The translations under genes were made by a program, and so were the position numbers. This document shows, piece after piece, positions 46,827 through 54,731 of a stretch of 64,000 bases of DNA. Under the pieces are notes generated by a model. The model was not told the origin of the DNA. It made no database searches and saw nothing but the letters and a program-made list of their open reading frames with translations. Each line of letters opens with the position of its first letter. Position 1 is the first letter of the stretch. Origin of the DNA: Hormoscilla sp. GUM202 (lineage in GTDB: Bacteria > Cyanobacteriota > Cyanobacteriia > Cyanobacteriales > Desertifilaceae); assembly GCA_005518205.2 (NCBI GenBank), contig RFFC02000021.1, positions 1 to 64,000 of the forward strand, in the 5' to 3' direction.

Positions 46827-47561
46827 ATGAGTAATAGCAGCAACTTCCGGCAAGCGATAAGCGAAGCCCAAGGCCAGGCAATAATTGGCCCCAATGTCAT
46901 CCCCAACGCCCTGCCCTACGTGGGTGGCGGTCTATTGTTAACCGCAGTTGGCAGCTACGGGGGCATTGGTATGATTAAGAGCAACCCAGGGCTGTTCATG
47001 CCCACCTTCATTGTGGCCATGATTGCCGAGCTAGCCTTGTTCTTTATTGCCCGTGGGGTGGCACAAAAAGGTAATAACAGCACGGCCCTGCCCCTGCTGG
47101 CGCTATATAGCCTGTTGTCCGGCTACACCCTCAGCGGCTTAATTTATGTAGCCCTGGGGACACAGGGAGTTGGCCCGGAAGGAATTGCCATGGCCGCCGC
47201 AGGTTGTGGGATCACCTTTGTGGTCGCCAGACAGATAGGATCCAATCTCTCAGATACCGACGGTCTGGCCTGGACTCAAGCGATCTCCATGGCAATGATT
47301 GGCTTCTTCATAGTCATCGTTGGCCAATTCTTGTTTGCCATCTTCGGGGTCTACACGCCTACTTGGCTAGAAATTGCCATCTCCGGCTTCGGCATCTTTC
47401 TGTTTGCCGGTGTTGCCGTGGTGGATTTCTACATTCTGCCCCGGACCTATAACGATGACCAGTATCTATCCGCTGCCTTGTCGATGTACCTGACCTACAT
47501 CAACCTGTTTATCTTCATCCTGCGGTTGCTGATTGCCATTAGTGGTGGTAGTCGCGACTAA
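46827..47561 (+). CDS. Bax inhibitor-1 (BI-1/YccA) family membrane protein
   Basis: A 244-residue protein with seven predicted hydrophobic segments and the family's conserved C-terminal part (YNDDQYLSAALSMYLTYINLFIFILRLL). The ATG at 46827 follows an AGAGGAAG ribosome site and a hydrophilic leader; the 33-codon upstream extension is rejected. Bacterial members are linked to calcium leak or membrane-protease regulation. A strong terminator follows at 47583, so it is probably a single-gene transcript. Confidence 0.85.
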   Translation: MSNSSNFRQAISEAQGQAIIGPNVIPNALPYVGGGLLLTAVGSYGGIGMIKSNPGLFMPTFIVAMIAELALFFIARGVAQKGNNSTALPLLALYSLLSGYTLSGLIYVALGTQGVGPEGIAMAAAGCGITFVVARQIGSNLSDTDGLAWTQAISMAMIGFFIVIVGQFLFAIFGVYTPTWLEIAISGFGIFLFAGVAVVDFYILPRTYNDDQYLSAALSMYLTYINLFIFILRLLIAISGGSRD

Positions 47562-47582
47562 AAAGCGGTAGTCGAATAGAGC

Positions 47583-47612
47583 AAAAATGGCAGGCTGTTG
47601 CCTGCCATTTTT
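47583..47612 (+). terminator. Factor-independent terminator
   Basis: AAAAATGGCAGGC and GCCTGCCATTTTT pair perfectly over a TGTT loop, followed by further T residues. This is the clearest terminator of the window and ends the Bax-inhibitor-1 gene. Confidence 0.88.
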
Positions 47613-47656
47613 TATTTGCCAACTTCCAAGCATGGTAGAATGGCACTGACTTAAGC

Positions 47657-47850
47657 TGTCATTGCGAGGGGGGGGGAGTCCAAACCGAGATGGTGGAGAA
47701 CTCCACCAACAGTCCCCCCCGTTAGCGCAGCGGCCCGACGCAGGAGGGCTAGCAATCTCCCCACCAACAGCTCTTGGTTGAGATTGCTTCGGGGGGGATG
47801 CCAGTGCAAGATGATGATTCTCCGCTTTGGGACCCCCCCTCGCAATGACA
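47657..47850. repeat. 194-bp element with TGTCATTGCGAGGGGGG inverted ends
   Basis: TGTCATTGCGAGGGGGG at the left is repeated inverted at the right (CCCCCCTCGCAATGACA). Outside it, GAATGGCACTG (47638-47648) and CAGTGCCATTC form a second, outer inverted repeat. A solo CCCCCTCGCAATGAC end is near 13293. It is a MITE candidate. Confidence 0.7.
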
Positions 47851-47988
47851 TTAACAACTTTTTCACAACAAAGCCAGTGCCATTCCAGCATGGTAAGTGG
47901 TGCCCAAATCTGGCCCAGGTTTCAACCTATGAAAAAAAGCTAAGATCGACGACAGAGATAAGAAGCCAAATATTCAAGCATCCAAACC

Positions 47989-49120
47989 ATGATGGAACTT
48001 CTGGACATTAAGCGGGAAGTCGAAACCTTGTCCTTGCGTCTGGGTAAAACCCAGGACTATCTTTGACATTCCCGCACTGACTGCAAAAATCCAAGACTTA
48101 GAACAGCTGGCAGCACAACCAGAATTCTGGGACGACCAAACTAGCGCCCAGCAAACATTGCAAGAACTAAACGAGTTGAAATCTCACTGGGTACAGTTTG
48201 GGCAATGGCAAGCTAGCATAGAAGATCTGAGGGCAGTTTTGGAGCTGCTGGAGTTAGAAGCCGATGAGTCGCTGCTCCTTGAGGCCCAATCTAATATTTC
48301 CCACTTAAGCGGCCAATTAGATCGATGGGAATTGCAAAGATTGCTATCGGGCCCCTATGACAAAAAAGGCGCGGTCCTCACGATTAATGCTGGTGCTGGC
48401 GGCACGGACGCTCAAGACTGGGCCGAAATGTTACTGCGGATGTACGAGCGTTGGGGCAAAGACCACAGCTATCAGGTAAATTTAGCCGAAATCTCGGAAG
48501 GGGATGAAGCGGGCATCAAGTCGGCCACCCTGGAAATCTCCGGTCCCTATGCCTACGGTTACCTGAAGGCAGAAAAAGGCACCCATCGACTGGTGCGGAT
48601 CTCTCCCTTCAATGCCAATGGCAAGCGCCAGACTAGCTTCGCTGGGGTGGAAGTCATGCCCATCCTGGATGAGGAGGTGCAGCTGGACCTTCCGGAAAAA
48701 GATTTGGAAATTACTACCTCTCGTTCTGGGGGCAAGGGCGGCCAGAATGTCAACAAGGTGGAAACTGCCGTGCGAGTGGTTCACGTTCCCTCTGGCATTG
48801 CCGTGCGCTGTACCCAGGAACGCAGTCAGCTGCAAAACAAGGAGAAGGCGATCGCCCTCCTGAAGGTCAAGCTACTGGCGATCGCCCACGAACAGCACGC
48901 CCAAAAAATTGCCGATATCCGGGGCGATCTGGTAGAAGCAGCTTGGGGCAACCAGATTCGGAATTACGTCTTCCACCCCTACCAAATGGTGAAAGACCTC
49001 CGTACTACTGCAGAAACGACAGCCATTACAGATGTGATGAACGGCGATCTCGACCCCTTCATCCAAGCCTATCTGCGCCAGGAAAACCAGCTGGTAGAGA
49101 GTATTGGTGCTTATGCTTAG
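47989..49120 (+). CDS. prfB: Peptide chain release factor 2, with programmed +1 frameshift
   Basis: RF2 releases the finished peptide at UGA and UAA codons. The first 25 codons ([20 protein letters not shown]..) end at TAT CTT TGA C (TGA at 48064-48066). Skipping one base continues the frame at 48065 (GAC ATT CCC, D-I-P-A-L) to 49120, giving about 376 residues. This is the classic autoregulated frameshift: low RF2 lets ribosomes pause at UGA and slip. The peptidyl-release motif GGQ is at 48737-48745. The start could also be the second ATG at 47992. DUF3285 and YbeY genes follow. Confidence 0.95.
48052..48067 (+). promoter_or_regulatory. prfB +1 recoding site
   Basis: AGGACTATCTTTGAC: slippery CTT before in-frame TGA followed by C, with an AGGA element three bases upstream of the slippery codon acting as the internal Shine-Dalgarno stimulator. 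The layout matches the E. coli site, although the stimulator is weaker than AGGGGG. Confidence 0.9.
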
Positions 49121-49240
49121 GCAAAGGGGACCCTTTGGGCAATGTACCGGTGCCGTGGCGCTGCCGATTTTCTCGACTTCTTACTTAACAAAATGTAACA
49201 AAACTGCTATACTAGAGCGAAATTGTTTGCACTCATAGTT

Positions 49241-49453
49241 ATGAGCCAATCATCCGATCGGGTAGAAGCGCCAGTTAATGCAGAACCGGTGGCGGATCAA
49301 GAAGCACCGGCAGTAACAGAACCCCAAGCAAGTTACGTCAAGCTAGCGATGCGCAACATGGTGCGCAAAGGCGGCACTTCCTTAAAGCATTTTGCCCTGA
49401 CAACTGTCGGTCTTGTAGGCATCCTCATCCTCTTGTCATACCTGACTCGTTGA
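49241..49453 (+). CDS. DUF3285 small membrane protein
   Basis: A 70-residue protein with a charged N-terminus, the conserved ASYVKLAMRNMVRKGGTSLKHF segment and one C-terminal membrane helix (ALTTVGLVGILILLSYL). I chose the ATG at 49241. It lies between prfB and ybeY, the usual cyanobacterial place for this family. Its function is not known; the single C-terminal helix suggests a membrane-associated accessory protein. Confidence 0.85.
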   Translation: MSQSSDRVEAPVNAEPVADQEAPAVTEPQASYVKLAMRNMVRKGGTSLKHFALTTVGLVGILILLSYLTR

Positions 49454-49510
49454 GGATCGCCTGGCACGGCTTAGCGCCACAAGGAACGAATAGTATGAGG
49501 GAACTGCAGA

Positions 49511-50452
49511 GTGGAAGTTGAAGTTAGTATTCAGAGGCATTTTGCCAGTGCCAATTGCCCAATTGACGATCGCACTTGGGTGGGTTGGTTCTCTCTATGG
49601 TTAGAAAAAATGCATCCGAAACTGCCACCAGCTAAGGGCTATGAACTGAGTATCCTTCTGACTAGCGATGCCGAAATTCAGACAATTAATGCCCAGTATC
49701 GCCATCAGAATCAGCCGACAGATGTCTTAGCCTTCGCAGCTTTGGAAGTAGACTTTCCCGAGTCCCATGAGTTGCATCCCCTGACTCTGGGTGATATCGT
49801 GATTTCGGTCGAGACAGCTGACCGACAAGCGCAAGAGCAAAGACATTCACTCTCATACGAGCTGGCTTGGCTAGCAGCCCACGGTTTTCTCCATCTCCTG
49901 GGCTGGGATCATCCTGACGAGGCTCACCTCGCGCGAATGTTGGAGCAGCAAAATATGCTGCTGCAAACAGCTGGAATTGTTACTAATGTTATACCATCGG
50001 GGATGACGGTAGAGATGCAGACTCAAAAAAAATATCATGAGGCTATAACACGCAACCAGGAGTTATCCTGGCAGGTGGCTGAAAACCTCCTAGTTAGTTT
50101 CAAATATGCCTGGCAGGGAGTAAGGTACGCTTTTAATACCCAACGCAATTTTCGCATTCATCTGGTGCTGGGCACTTTGGCAATGAGCGGGAGCTTTATT
50201 TTCCATTTAAAGTTAGTGGAAATAGCCGTGATTGGAATCACGACAGGACTGGTTTTGGTGATGGAGTTACTCAATACGGCTCTTGAGGCGGTTGTTGATT
50301 TAACAGTAAATAAAACATACCACGAACTTGCTAAAATAGCTAAAGATTGCGCTGCGGGTGCGGTGCTGATTTCCGCATTGGTAGCTCTGGTGGTGGCGGG
50401 GTTGCTGCTGTTTCCTCCCCTGTTAGCCACGATCGGAAAAACTTGGGCATAG
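49511..50452 (+). CDS. YbeY endoribonuclease fused to diacylglycerol kinase
   Basis: A 313-residue fusion that starts at GTG. Residues 1-150 are YbeY, the zinc endoribonuclease for 16S rRNA 3'-end maturation, with the HGFLHLLGWDH ligand motif at about 123-133. Residues about 185-300 are a DgkA-type undecaprenol/diacylglycerol kinase with SFKYAWQGVRYAF, three membrane helices and ELLNTALEAVVDL. A hydrophilic linker of about 35 residues joins them. In many cyanobacteria these are two adjacent genes; here one uninterrupted frame spans both. DUF3285 precedes and a TrpG-type gene follows. Confidence 0.9.
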   Translation: MEVEVSIQRHFASANCPIDDRTWVGWFSLWLEKMHPKLPPAKGYELSILLTSDAEIQTINAQYRHQNQPTDVLAFAALEVDFPESHELHPLTLGDIVISVETADRQAQEQRHSLSYELAWLAAHGFLHLLGWDHPDEAHLARMLEQQNMLLQTAGIVTNVIPSGMTVEMQTQKKYHEAITRNQELSWQVAENLLVSFKYAWQGVRYAFNTQRNFRIHLVLGTLAMSGSFIFHLKLVEIAVIGITTGLVLVMELLNTALEAVVDLTVNKTYHELAKIAKDCAAGAVLISALVALVVAGLLLFPPLLATIGKTWA

Positions 50453-50520
50453 AAATTAGATGCGGGAAACATAAAAAGAAAAAGTTAAGGACACAAAGGA
50501 ATAGAGATTAGGAGTAGGGT

Positions 50521-51111
50521 ATGTCGATCGTAGTTATAGATAATTACGACAGTTTCACTTATAATCTGGTACAGTATCTGGGAGAACTAGGCAATGAGTT
50601 GCCCGTAGCTGAAGATATTCAGGTCTACCGGAATGATAAAATATCGGTGGCAGAGATTAGTCAGCTAAAACCAGATGCGGTGGTGATTTCTCCAGGGCCG
50701 GGACGTCCGGAAGATGCGGGTATTTCTCTAGATTTAATTAGAGAGTTGGGACCGAGTTTACCAATTCTGGGTGTCTGTCTGGGACATCAAAGCATCGGTC
50801 AAGTGTTTGGCGGTGAGATAGTTTCGGCTCGGGTGTTGATGCATGGCAAGACATCGGAGGTGCATCATACAGGTGTGGGGGTATTCCAAGAGGTGGAAAG
50901 TCCATTGATGGCGACGCGCTATCATTCTCTGGTAATTGACCGGGAGACTTGCCCGGAGGTGCTGGAAATTACAGCCTGGGTAGAAGATCGGACAATTATG
51001 GGTGTCAGACATAGGCAATATCCTCACATTCAGGGCGTCCAATTCCATCCGGAGAGTATTCTGACAAAAGCTGGCAAGCAGTTACTGCAAAATTTCCTGG
51101 GCCAGCTATAG
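50521..51111 (+). CDS. trpG: Anthranilate/aminodeoxychorismate synthase glutaminase subunit
   Basis: A class I glutamine amidotransferase of 196 residues that supplies ammonia to TrpE or PabB. The triad is visible: Cys in GVCLGHQSIG near residue 84, and His and Glu in VQFHPESI near residue 176. The N-terminal IDNYDSFTYNLVQYL is typical of TrpG/PabA. One protein often serves both pathways in cyanobacteria, so the symbol is provisional (pabA is the alternative). It lies 68 bp after the YbeY-DgkA gene. Confidence 0.92.
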   Translation: MSIVVIDNYDSFTYNLVQYLGELGNELPVAEDIQVYRNDKISVAEISQLKPDAVVISPGPGRPEDAGISLDLIRELGPSLPILGVCLGHQSIGQVFGGEIVSARVLMHGKTSEVHHTGVGVFQEVESPLMATRYHSLVIDRETCPEVLEITAWVEDRTIMGVRHRQYPHIQGVQFHPESILTKAGKQLLQNFLGQL

Positions 51112-51137
51112 TGATAGTATAGAAATTAGTGAAATAG

Positions 51138-51932
51138 ATGATGATGAAACGGCGACAGTTGATGCGCTACGCGGGTGCGAGTTTACTCGCTGCTGTACTC
51201 ACGGCTAGGACTGCGTCCTTACAGGCTTCTGTTGCAGTTAGAAATGCAGAGTCCTTGTCAATTGAGTGGTTGGGTCACACTTGTTTTATGTTTGCAGGAG
51301 AGGGGCAACGCATCCTGGTAAATCCTTTCCGCACTCTCGGCTGCACGGCGGGATATCGTCCTCCTAATGTAGATGCGGATGTGGTGTTGATCAGCAGTCA
51401 GTTACTCGATGAAGGGGCGATCGAATCTCTCCCAGGCAAGCCGAAGCTATTATATAAGCCTGGAGCCTATAATATAGGTTCTCAGATACAGGTTCAGGGA
51501 ATTAGCACTGACCACGATCGGGAAGGGGGACGCCGGTTTGGAACTAATGTGGCGTGGCGCTGGAACCAAGCGGGAATCAAGATTCTACACTTGGGAGGGG
51601 TAGCTGCACCAATATCGATCGAGCAGAAGATTCTCATGGGGACTCCGGATGTGGTATTCATCCCGGTAGGAGGCGGTCCCAAAGCCTATAATCCCTCGGA
51701 AGCAAAGCAGGCCCTGACGGTGCTGAACCCGAAGCTTGTCATTCCCACCCATTACCGCACTGCTGCTGCTGATGCTGATGCTTGCAATATTGTCACGGTC
51801 GATGAATTTCTGGCCCTGATGGATGGGATATCAGTGCGCCGCGTTGATGGGCAGGCGATCGCCCTGACTGCTGCTGATTTGCCAGAAAATGGATCTGAGA
51901 TTAAAGTGCTCAGTTACGAGTTTAACTCTTGA
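51138..51932 (+). CDS. MBL-fold hydrolase-like protein with export signal
   Basis: A 264-residue protein starting MMMKRRQLMRYAGASLLAAVL, a twin-arginine-like signal, then WLGHTCFMFAGEGQRILVNPF, the first strands of a metallo-beta-lactamase fold, TDHDREGG, and VIPTHYRT near the end. The canonical HxHxDH loop reads SSQLLDEGAIE, so the usual zinc site is incomplete. I recall the same loop in cyanobacterial relatives, so this is probably a family trait rather than damage. The last 75 bp plus downstream sequence are repeated at 53014-53113. The activity is unknown. Confidence 0.8.
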   Translation: MMMKRRQLMRYAGASLLAAVLTARTASLQASVAVRNAESLSIEWLGHTCFMFAGEGQRILVNPFRTLGCTAGYRPPNVDADVVLISSQLLDEGAIESLPGKPKLLYKPGAYNIGSQIQVQGISTDHDREGGRRFGTNVAWRWNQAGIKILHLGGVAAPISIEQKILMGTPDVVFIPVGGGPKAYNPSEAKQALTVLNPKLVIPTHYRTAAADADACNIVTVDEFLALMDGISVRRVDGQAIALTAADLPENGSEIKVLSYEFNS

Positions 51933-51953
51933 TTGTTTCGGGCTGTTCTCTTT
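51854..51953 (+). repeat. 100-bp direct repeat, left copy (end of MBL gene)
   Basis: It covers the last codons and stop of the MBL-fold gene and about 20 bp beyond. It matches 53014-53113 with only a few differences (for example GGATCTGAG versus GGCTCTGAG). The two copies bracket the xisH-xisI pair. Confidence 0.9.
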
Positions 51954-52098
51954 AGGATCGTCTGAATGCAAGCAATTTTGAAACCAGGGAATTAGGTTCA
52001 TACCTGGCTTCTGGACATTCGATGTGAATATGCTTGCAGCTTTCATACCAGATGCAGCCTTAGATTCAGAATAATTCAACCTTGTTGGGAAAGCTGCA

Positions 52099-52726
52099 AT
52101 GCCTGCCAAAGACATCTTTCACAATCGGGTAAAAAAAGCCCTGGAAACAGATGGGTGGATTATCACCGCAGATCCCCTACACCTCCGCTTAGGGGGTGTC
52201 ATTGATATGTATATTGATTTAGGGGCTCAAAAGGTTATTGCCGCCGAAAAAGATGAAAAAAAGATAGCGGTAGAAATAAAAAGTTTTGTAGGCTCGTCAA
52301 GCATTTATGAATTCCATCTGGCATTGGGTCAGTTTGTGAATTATCGTTATGCCCTAGAGCGTCGGTCCAGTAGGGGAGCAGGGAGCAGGGAGCAGGGAGC
52401 AGGGAGCAGGGAGCAGGGAGCAGGGAGCAGGGAGCAGGGAGCAGGGAGCAATATCTACGATAATATGTCATTAAGGGCCCTATGCACAGATGTTTAAATT
52501 TGTCAAGTATTATTAATGGACCGACGCTCTAGAAGAAGTAGAACCTGAGCGAGTTTTATATTTGGCTGTTCCATTAACTGTTGACGAGGATTTTTTGAAT
52601 CAAGCTTTTATTAAATCAGTGGTTAGAAAAAGTCAGCTTAATTTAATCATTTTTAATGTAGAAACGGAGAAGATAGTGCTATGGTTTCCATTGCACAGTA
52701 TCGCCAGTATATCCAAACATTGCTAA
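52099..52726 (+). pseudogene. xisH: xisH, interrupted by a TA-flanked MITE
   Basis: XisH-family protein, named for control of fdxN-element excision in heterocystous cyanobacteria but widespread and with a nuclease-like look. The 5' part MPAKDIFHNRVKKALETDGW..YALE is followed by a 173-bp element at 52357-52529. The 3' part resumes EEVEPERVLYLAVPLTVDEDF and ends at 52726. Removing the element and one TA joins CTA|GAA in frame, restoring NYRYALEEVEPERVLYLAVP. The restored length is about 150 residues, near the family norm. In its present state the frame runs into the heptamer array and ends at 52497. Confidence 0.93.
52357..52529. mobile_element. TA-flanked MITE carrying 11 GGGAGCA repeats, copy 2
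   Basis: Perfect 13-bp inverted ends GAGCGTCGGTCCA / TGGACCGACGCTC between TA dinucleotides (52355-52356, 52530-52531). The heptamer GGGAGCA is repeated 11 times at 52374-52450, followed by the tail shared with 11641-11830. TA duplication and end type suggest an IS630-type parent. Confidence 0.93.
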
Positions 52727-53013
52727 TGAGTATGGCTAAAGATCGAGAAGATGAGAACGTTGAAGCGCAAACGATTTTAGATACTGAACGAGACCACTAC
52801 CAACTGATTTATGTCGGTTGGCACAATAAAAAGCGCGTGTTTGGTCCGATTTTACACTTGGATATTAAAGATGGCAAGATTTGGATTCAGTGGAATGGGA
52901 CAGAAGAGGATATTGCCGCTGAGTTAGAAGCCCTTGGGGTGCCAAAAAATAATATTGTATTGGGCTTTCATCCTCCGATTATGCGTCAGTTTACAGACTA
53001 TGCTGTTTATTAG
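52681..53013 (+). CDS. xisI: XisI family protein
   Basis: A 110-residue XisI-type protein (MVSIAQYRQYIQTLLM, then HYQLIYVGWHNKKRVFGPILHLDIKDGKIWIQWNGTE, GVPKNNIVLGFHPP). XisH and XisI occur as an adjacent pair in many cyanobacterial genomes. This gene is intact and overlaps the 3' end of the broken xisH. The pair is bracketed by 100-bp direct repeats derived from the end of the MBL gene. Confidence 0.93.
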   Translation: MVSIAQYRQYIQTLLMSMAKDREDENVEAQTILDTERDHYQLIYVGWHNKKRVFGPILHLDIKDGKIWIQWNGTEEDIAAELEALGVPKNNIVLGFHPPIMRQFTDYAVY

Positions 53014-53113
53014 GGCGATCGCCCTGACTGCTGCTGATTTGCCAGAAAATGGCTCTGAGATTAAAGTGCTCAGTTACGATTTTAACTCTTGATTCTTTGC
53101 GGCTGTTCTCTTT
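53014..53113 (+). repeat. 100-bp direct repeat, right copy
   Basis: Non-coding duplicate of the MBL gene's last 26 or so codons and stop, starting one base after the xisI stop. See 51854-51953. Confidence 0.9.
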
Positions 53114-53222
53114 CCTGGTGGGACCAAGAGAGAGTCAGTTGCAGAGGCCATCGATCTCGCTGATGACGACGGCGACATAAATTGTGAGAAAATGGGTATA
53201 TACAATTGTACTTCTTGTTTTT

Positions 53223-53600
53223 ATGCCGACGAACAACTCTGAACTGCAAGCCCAAGCACGTATAATTATAGATGAGATCGCCTTCATTCCCTTCGATCGA
53301 TGCCTGCCCTTAAGCCGTGACTTTGCCAGCATTCCCGCTCGTCCTGGCATCTATGCAATTAGACACAAGACTGATGGATTGTTGTACATCGGTAAAACTA
53401 AGAATCTGCGGAGTCGCTTCAGTAGTGGGCACAAAGCTTTCTTGTGGGCGTGGCTCGACAAATATAATGATGAAGATGTTCGTATTGCGGTGCAGCCAAT
53501 TTCTCACTGGAAAAATCCTGCGCTACTATTGGAGCTAGAAGGAATCATTCTGAGAGCTACCGAACCTCCTTACAACGTCAAGATACCAGCAGAATCGTAA
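53223..53600 (+). CDS. GIY-YIG domain protein
   Basis: A 125-residue protein with the GIY-YIG nuclease signature: RPGIYAIRHKTDGLLYIGKTKNLRSRF at about residues 42-68 and a catalytic-type Glu in LLLELEGIILRATEPPYN near 112. I chose the ATG at 53223 (MPTNNSEL). The protein is a single domain of the length seen in stand-alone members. The next gene starts 4 bp after its stop, so the two are probably cotranslated. The target DNA is unknown. Confidence 0.85.
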   Translation: MPTNNSELQAQARIIIDEIAFIPFDRCLPLSRDFASIPARPGIYAIRHKTDGLLYIGKTKNLRSRFSSGHKAFLWAWLDKYNDEDVRIAVQPISHWKNPALLLELEGIILRATEPPYNVKIPAES

Positions 53601-53604
53601 AATT

Positions 53605-53811
53605 ATGCAAGTAAAACTTTTAGAGCAACTTTCGGATACTGATGCAGAAATTATCTTGGAACGGCTACCCGAACGGATTCGATCGGCCCTAATTGCCCGT
53701 GCTACTGAAATTGATTATCCGGTTGAAGCAGTCATTGAAATGGCGATCGCTAGCTTCCTGGATACAGAGGCATTGAGTTTTGTCGATTGCCAACCAGGAC
53801 GCGGACAATAA
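53605..53811 (+). CDS. Small helical protein paired with GIY-YIG gene
   Basis: A 68-residue acidic protein, MQVKLLEQLSDTDAEIILER then LPERIRSALIARATEIDYPVEAVIEMAIASFLD, predicted helical. It begins 4 bp after the GIY-YIG stop. It could be a regulator or partner of the nuclease; no family is recognised. Confidence 0.55.
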   Translation: MQVKLLEQLSDTDAEIILERLPERIRSALIARATEIDYPVEAVIEMAIASFLDTEALSFVDCQPGRGQ

Positions 53812-53824
53812 GCAAATTAAGTGC

Positions 53825-54403
53825 TTACTTCGTTCTTTTGGGTTTCATTTTCAACCAAGCAAAGATTTCCATGGCATTTATTTCCAGTTCAATTCCAGTC
53901 AGCACCGGCAAGCGATCGCTTTGCGAGAAAATAGTCGGTTCTTGCCGGGGTTGAAAAACGAGCACGGAGCGATCGCTCGGATCGAGCAACCAACCCAATT
54001 GACTTCCATATTTTAAGCAATGTCAAATATTAGCCGTGATGCGGTTGTCAGATTGGTCTGGAGAAAGAATTTCAATGGTCCAATCGGGAAATGAATTAAA
54101 CTTATTGATGAGATCCCCTTCTACCGTCATGGGAATCCGTTCCCAACGCAATATGGAAATATCGGGAACGAGAGAGCGATCGCCAAATGTACAGCGTAAT
54201 TCTGGAAAAGCACAAGCAATCTCTAGATATTCTCCAACTTGATTGATGGCTTCACAAAGTTTGAATTGCAATCGACTATGTTGGGTTTGGGGCATTGGTT
54301 TTTGAATTTTTTGACCATTATATTCCCATGCAGGGGATTCCTCAATGTAAGGCAGTTTGAGGAAGGCTTCCAAGGTTAAATCTCGAACAGATGTACTGGT
54401 CAT
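53825..54403 (-). pseudogene. Uma2 family nuclease-like gene with one in-frame TGA
   Basis: The frame from 54403 reads MTSTSVRDLTLEAFLKLPYI, then PAWEYNGQKIQKPMPQ, VPDISILRWERIP and DWTIEILSPDQSDNRITANI, the PD-(D/E)xK-like Uma2 (DUF820) pattern, and meets TGA at 54023-54025. Reading on in the same frame gives HCLKYGSQLGWLLDPSDRSV, then VFQPR and a normal Uma2 end (MEIFAWLK) with a stop at 53825. A single change (TTA or TTG to TGA) therefore truncates an otherwise complete 192-residue gene. Uma2 genes occur in large numbers in cyanobacteria; their role is unclear. Confidence 0.9.
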
Positions 54404-54429
54404 GGTGGGAACAATAATACCTTCGTTTT

Positions 54430-54710
54430 AATTATAACATGGATTGGGAGGGGGGGAGAGGGGGAGAGGGAGTGAGGGGGTGAGGGGGTGAGGGAAAGGT
54501 ATCTCTGTCTAGGGGGCGATGCTTTCTCATGCTCTGTATGAGAGCATAGATTTGAACAGGCACTCCCGATCGGGAGGCGGGATCCGACTCAACGGGGTTG
54601 ACAAAAATCCCCACTTCCCCACTCCCCCACTCCCCCACTCCCCAGTGCATCCGATTGCTTCGGGGGGGAACCGCTACTGTTCCCTACAATAGCGGTTCCC
54701 CCCTCTAGGG
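54430..54710. repeat. G-rich/C-rich inverted low-complexity region
   Basis: GGGGAGAGGGGGAGAGGG..GAGGGGGTGAGG on the left and CCCCACTTCCCCACTCCCCC on the right are roughly inverted. A perfect hairpin GGGGGAACCGCTA / TAGCGGTTCCCCC lies at 54662-54703. No gene is seen. Confidence 0.5.
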
Positions 54711-54731
54711 AGAACAACGGCGTTACCGTAA

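Noticed and set aside
51138..51932. MBL-fold gene considered as a broken enzyme because HxHxDH is missing
   Set aside because: The rest of the protein is well preserved and the SSQLLDEG loop appears to be normal for this cyanobacterial subgroup, so I list it as an intact gene.
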